From CAYNFH01 sp964396385 (GTDB lineage Bacteria > Armatimonadota > Chthonomonadetes > Chthonomonadales > CAJBBX01): a DNA stretch of 23,345 nt. The stretch is taken from the NCBI GenBank assembly GCA_964396385.1, contig CAYNFH010000097.1:1-23345 (forward strand), given 5' to 3'. Shown here one piece after another: positions 21,604 through 23,345 of this stretch (positions within the stretch are counted from its first letter, which is position 1; each line of letters starts with the position of its first letter). The translations under genes and the position numbers were made by a program. The notes under the pieces were generated by a model. That model saw only the letters and a program-made list of their open reading frames with translations. It ran no database searches and had not been told where the DNA came from.

Positions 21604-23026
21604 GAAAATGGGGCTGGACGACTGCCTGGCAGCCGGCTACACGCCCCAACAGCTAATGGCTATGGCGACTCCCGAACTGCGGGAGCCACCCCAGATTCGG
21701 CCGCTGACCGACCTCGGCAACGCAGAACGTCTGATTGACCGGCATGGTGACAATCTGCTCTACTGCGCCCGGCTCAGGCAATGGTACGGCTGGGAAGGTA
21801 AGAGGTGGGAACCGGATCGGGATCGGCGGGTAGACCGATTAGTAAAGGAGACAGTCAGGTCCATTGAGCAGGAAGCATCGTTCACGAAAGACTCTACTAC
21901 CGTGAAAGCGATTATGAATCACGCCCGCTGCTCCGAGGCTGAGGGGAGAATCAACGCGATGCTCGGACTTGCTAAGTCCGAAGAACGCATCATAGTTCGG
22001 CCGGAGGAGCTAGACCAAGACCCCTGGCTCCTGAATGTTGAAAACGGGACGCTGGATCTCCGCACCGGCGGTCTACGTGAGCACTCCCGGCAAGACAGGA
22101 TCACACGTATCGCGCCCGTTGACTTTGATCCGGACGCACGCTCTCCTACCTGGCAAAGCTTCCTTGACGCGTCTCTCCCTGACCCGGAGGTGCAGCAGTT
22201 CGTCCAGCGCGCCGTCGGATATTCGTTGTTCGGGAGTATTACCGACCACGTTTTCTTCTTTCTGTTCGGGCCGGGCAAGAACGGCAAGAGCACCTTCTTG
22301 AGAGCGGTCGAGACTGTTTTCGGGGAATACGGTTCCAAAGCGCGGGCAGAAACCTTCATGGCGAACCGCCCAGCAAACGCCATACCCAACGACATCGCCG
22401 CTCTATGGGGCGCCCGGCTAGTAACAGTGTCGGAGGTGCAGCAAGGTCAGGCACTCAACGAAGCACTTCTGAAGGACCTGACCGGCGGCGATCTGGTGAC
22501 AGCCAGGTTCCTCAACAAGGAGTTCTTCTCCTACCGACCCACCTTCATCATCTGGATGTGCGGCAATCACCTTCCGTACATCAGGGGCACGGACATGGGA
22601 ATCTGGCGCCGCGTGCACGTGATCCCCTTCGAAGTGACAATTCGCGAGGCGGAAGTCGACCGCGACCTTCCGTCAAAACTCGCCTCCGAGCGGGAGGGCA
22701 TACTGGCGTGGGCCGTCCGCGGCTGCCTGGACTGGCAGAAGGAAGAATTGCGGCCACCGGAGGCTGTTCTCGCTGCTGTGAGCCACTACCGGACTACATC
22801 CGGTGTGGCTGCATTCCTCGACGAGATTTGTGATCGAAATACGAGTGAATCAATGCCCGCGACTGCACTCTTCCGGGAGTTCTGCAACTGGCTGGAGCGC
22901 AGAGGATTGCCGCCAAGAACACAGCAGTGGTTCGGCCGTGAGCTGACCGCGCTCGGCATCCGAGCGGAACATCGGAGGGATGGCGACTATCGGCTCGGAG
23001 CGATCATCCGCGCGGAACCGCGGTGA
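21563..23026 (+). CDS. D5/SF3-family primase-helicase
   Basis: A replication helicase of the poxvirus D5 / phage P4-alpha superfamily 3 group, up to 487 residues. The first 30 residues contain KKMGLDDCLAAGYT, the end of the TOPRIM-like domain of the upstream gene. A D5_N-like region (about 55-210) includes WLLNVENGTLDLRTG. The ATPase has Walker A GPGKNGKST (236-244), Walker B RLVTVSE ending at E291, the SF3 motif C asparagine N335 in CGNHLP and the Arg-finger candidates R349/R350. A C-terminal helical domain follows. ATG 21563 has GGAGG seven bases upstream but overlaps the previous gene by 41 bases; ATG 21596 overlaps its stop by eight bases. This gene should unwind or load DNA at the element's own origin. 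Confidence 0.88.
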   Translation: MSSTSTCPTATMHKKMGLDDCLAAGYTPQQLMAMATPELREPPQIRPLTDLGNAERLIDRHGDNLLYCARLRQWYGWEGKRWEPDRDRRVDRLVKETVRSIEQEASFTKDSTTVKAIMNHARCSEAEGRINAMLGLAKSEERIIVRPEELDQDPWLLNVENGTLDLRTGGLREHSRQDRITRIAPVDFDPDARSPTWQSFLDASLPDPEVQQFVQRAVGYSLFGSITDHVFFFLFGPGKNGKSTFLRAVETVFGEYGSKARAETFMANRPANAIPNDIAALWGARLVTVSEVQQGQALNEALLKDLTGGDLVTARFLNKEFFSYRPTFIIWMCGNHLPYIRGTDMGIWRRVHVIPFEVTIREAEVDRDLPSKLASEREGILAWAVRGCLDWQKEELRPPEAVLAAVSHYRTTSGVAAFLDEICDRNTSESMPATALFREFCNWLERRGLPPRTQQWFGRELTALGIRAEHRRDGDYRLGAIIRAEPR

Positions 23027-23040
23027 GGAGTGTGAATAAT

Positions 23041-23345
23041 ATGAAGGTTAATGTTCCCCTATTGTCTGACGATTCTCTGTCCTCTCACAGTCCGCTAACG
23101 AAGGACGAACCTTCACAGCCTTCACATCGTTCACCATCCAGGACGGCAAACCCAAGGCTGCGCGCCTGGAGCATCGTAATGGACCTTGCCCAAGATCCGG
23201 CAGCGGCACTCGGAAGGCGGATTGACCGATGGCTCAAGGAGAATCGGCATGTCGAGCTAGTGGACCTGAAGGTAACGGTCACATCGTACTGGACTGGAGA
23301 TTCGCCAGTTCATCTGGCTGTCTGCCTATTTCTCTACCGCGGGGT
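23041..23345 (+). CDS. Partial ORF, element protein of unknown function (runs off the window)
   Basis: An open frame from ATG 23041 to the window edge, at least 101 residues, with no stop. GAGGAG (23025-23030) lies ten bases upstream and overlaps the helicase stop, so coupling is likely. The N-terminal 38 residues are Ser/Pro-rich and low in complexity. They include three tandem 9-mers (23110-23136) encoding EPSQPSHRSP. The folded part reads RRIDRWLKENRHVELVDLKV and then an alternating hydrophobic strand ending at the edge. This weakly recalls small Cse60-like or phage accessory proteins (helix, then IVDIK-like strand); I would not assign it. Confidence 0.6.
   Translation, partial: MKVNVPLLSDDSLSSHSPLTKDEPSQPSHRSPSRTANPRLRAWSIVMDLAQDPAAALGRRIDRWLKENRHVELVDLKVTVTSYWTGDSPVHLAVCLFLYRG

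Overview
This GC-rich bacterial window joins an ordinary chromosomal stretch (about 1-18,730) to the left end of a site-specifically integrated element (about 18,857-23,345, running off the right edge). The host cannot be named from the sequence alone. GTG/TTG starts, LL-diaminopimelate aminotransferase, PhyH and MDR dehydrogenase genes, tRNAs without an encoded CCA, and intergenic regions full of short tandem repeats suggest Armatimonadota or a similar environmental lineage; this is inference. A run of 10 Ns at 8586-8595 shows this is a scaffolded draft assembly, probably a MAG.

Layout of the host part. 242-3395: a plus-strand cluster of a PhyH-type Fe(II)/2-oxoglutarate dioxygenase-like protein and two medium-chain dehydrogenases, one with both zinc-ligand sets and one without the structural-zinc lobe; probably oxidation of a sugar-like or other small substrate. 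3410-4951 (minus): a secreted clan GH-A-like glycoside hydrolase, divergent from a secreted parvulin-type peptidyl-prolyl isomerase (5033-6226). 6402-7694 (minus): GTPase HflX. 7818-10425: a GNAT acetyltransferase and two tandem SPFH membrane proteins. 10552-12159 (minus): DapL-like aminotransferase and a receiver-like protein lacking the phospho-acceptor Asp. Then tRNA-Arg(CCG), a TPR protein, Tgt (queuosine pathway), an HD-domain protein, a secreted hypothetical protein and a secreted Xaa-Pro aminopeptidase, converging on a small coiled-coil gene.

Layout of the element. tRNA-Ala(CGC) at 18784-18856 is followed at once by a 9-bp inverted repeat and a tyrosine recombinase gene, the usual signature of tRNA-site integration. 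Then come a CxC/CxC small protein, a promoter plus structured leader ending in a strong intrinsic terminator (about 20234-20331), an overlapping RHH-XRE regulator pair, a TOPRIM-like/DUF3854-type gene, a D5/SF3 primase-helicase gene and a truncated ORF. The TOPRIM-like and helicase genes read as one protein broken at a single base (T21601). No capsid, tail or conjugation genes are visible, so phage, satellite, plasmid-like or ICE cannot be separated.

The most unusual structure is in the spacers. At least eight places carry tandem 7-, 8- or 9-mers, often as mirrored arms around a core that folds into further hairpins; two more spacers carry GC-rich or cloverleaf-like branched foldbacks. These repeats run into genes: they supply or overlap stop codons, encode the last residues of Tgt, and lie in frame behind the signal peptide of the glycoside hydrolase. 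No stretch over 300 bases lacks a gene; the longest spacers (1-241 and 15595-15827) are described below.
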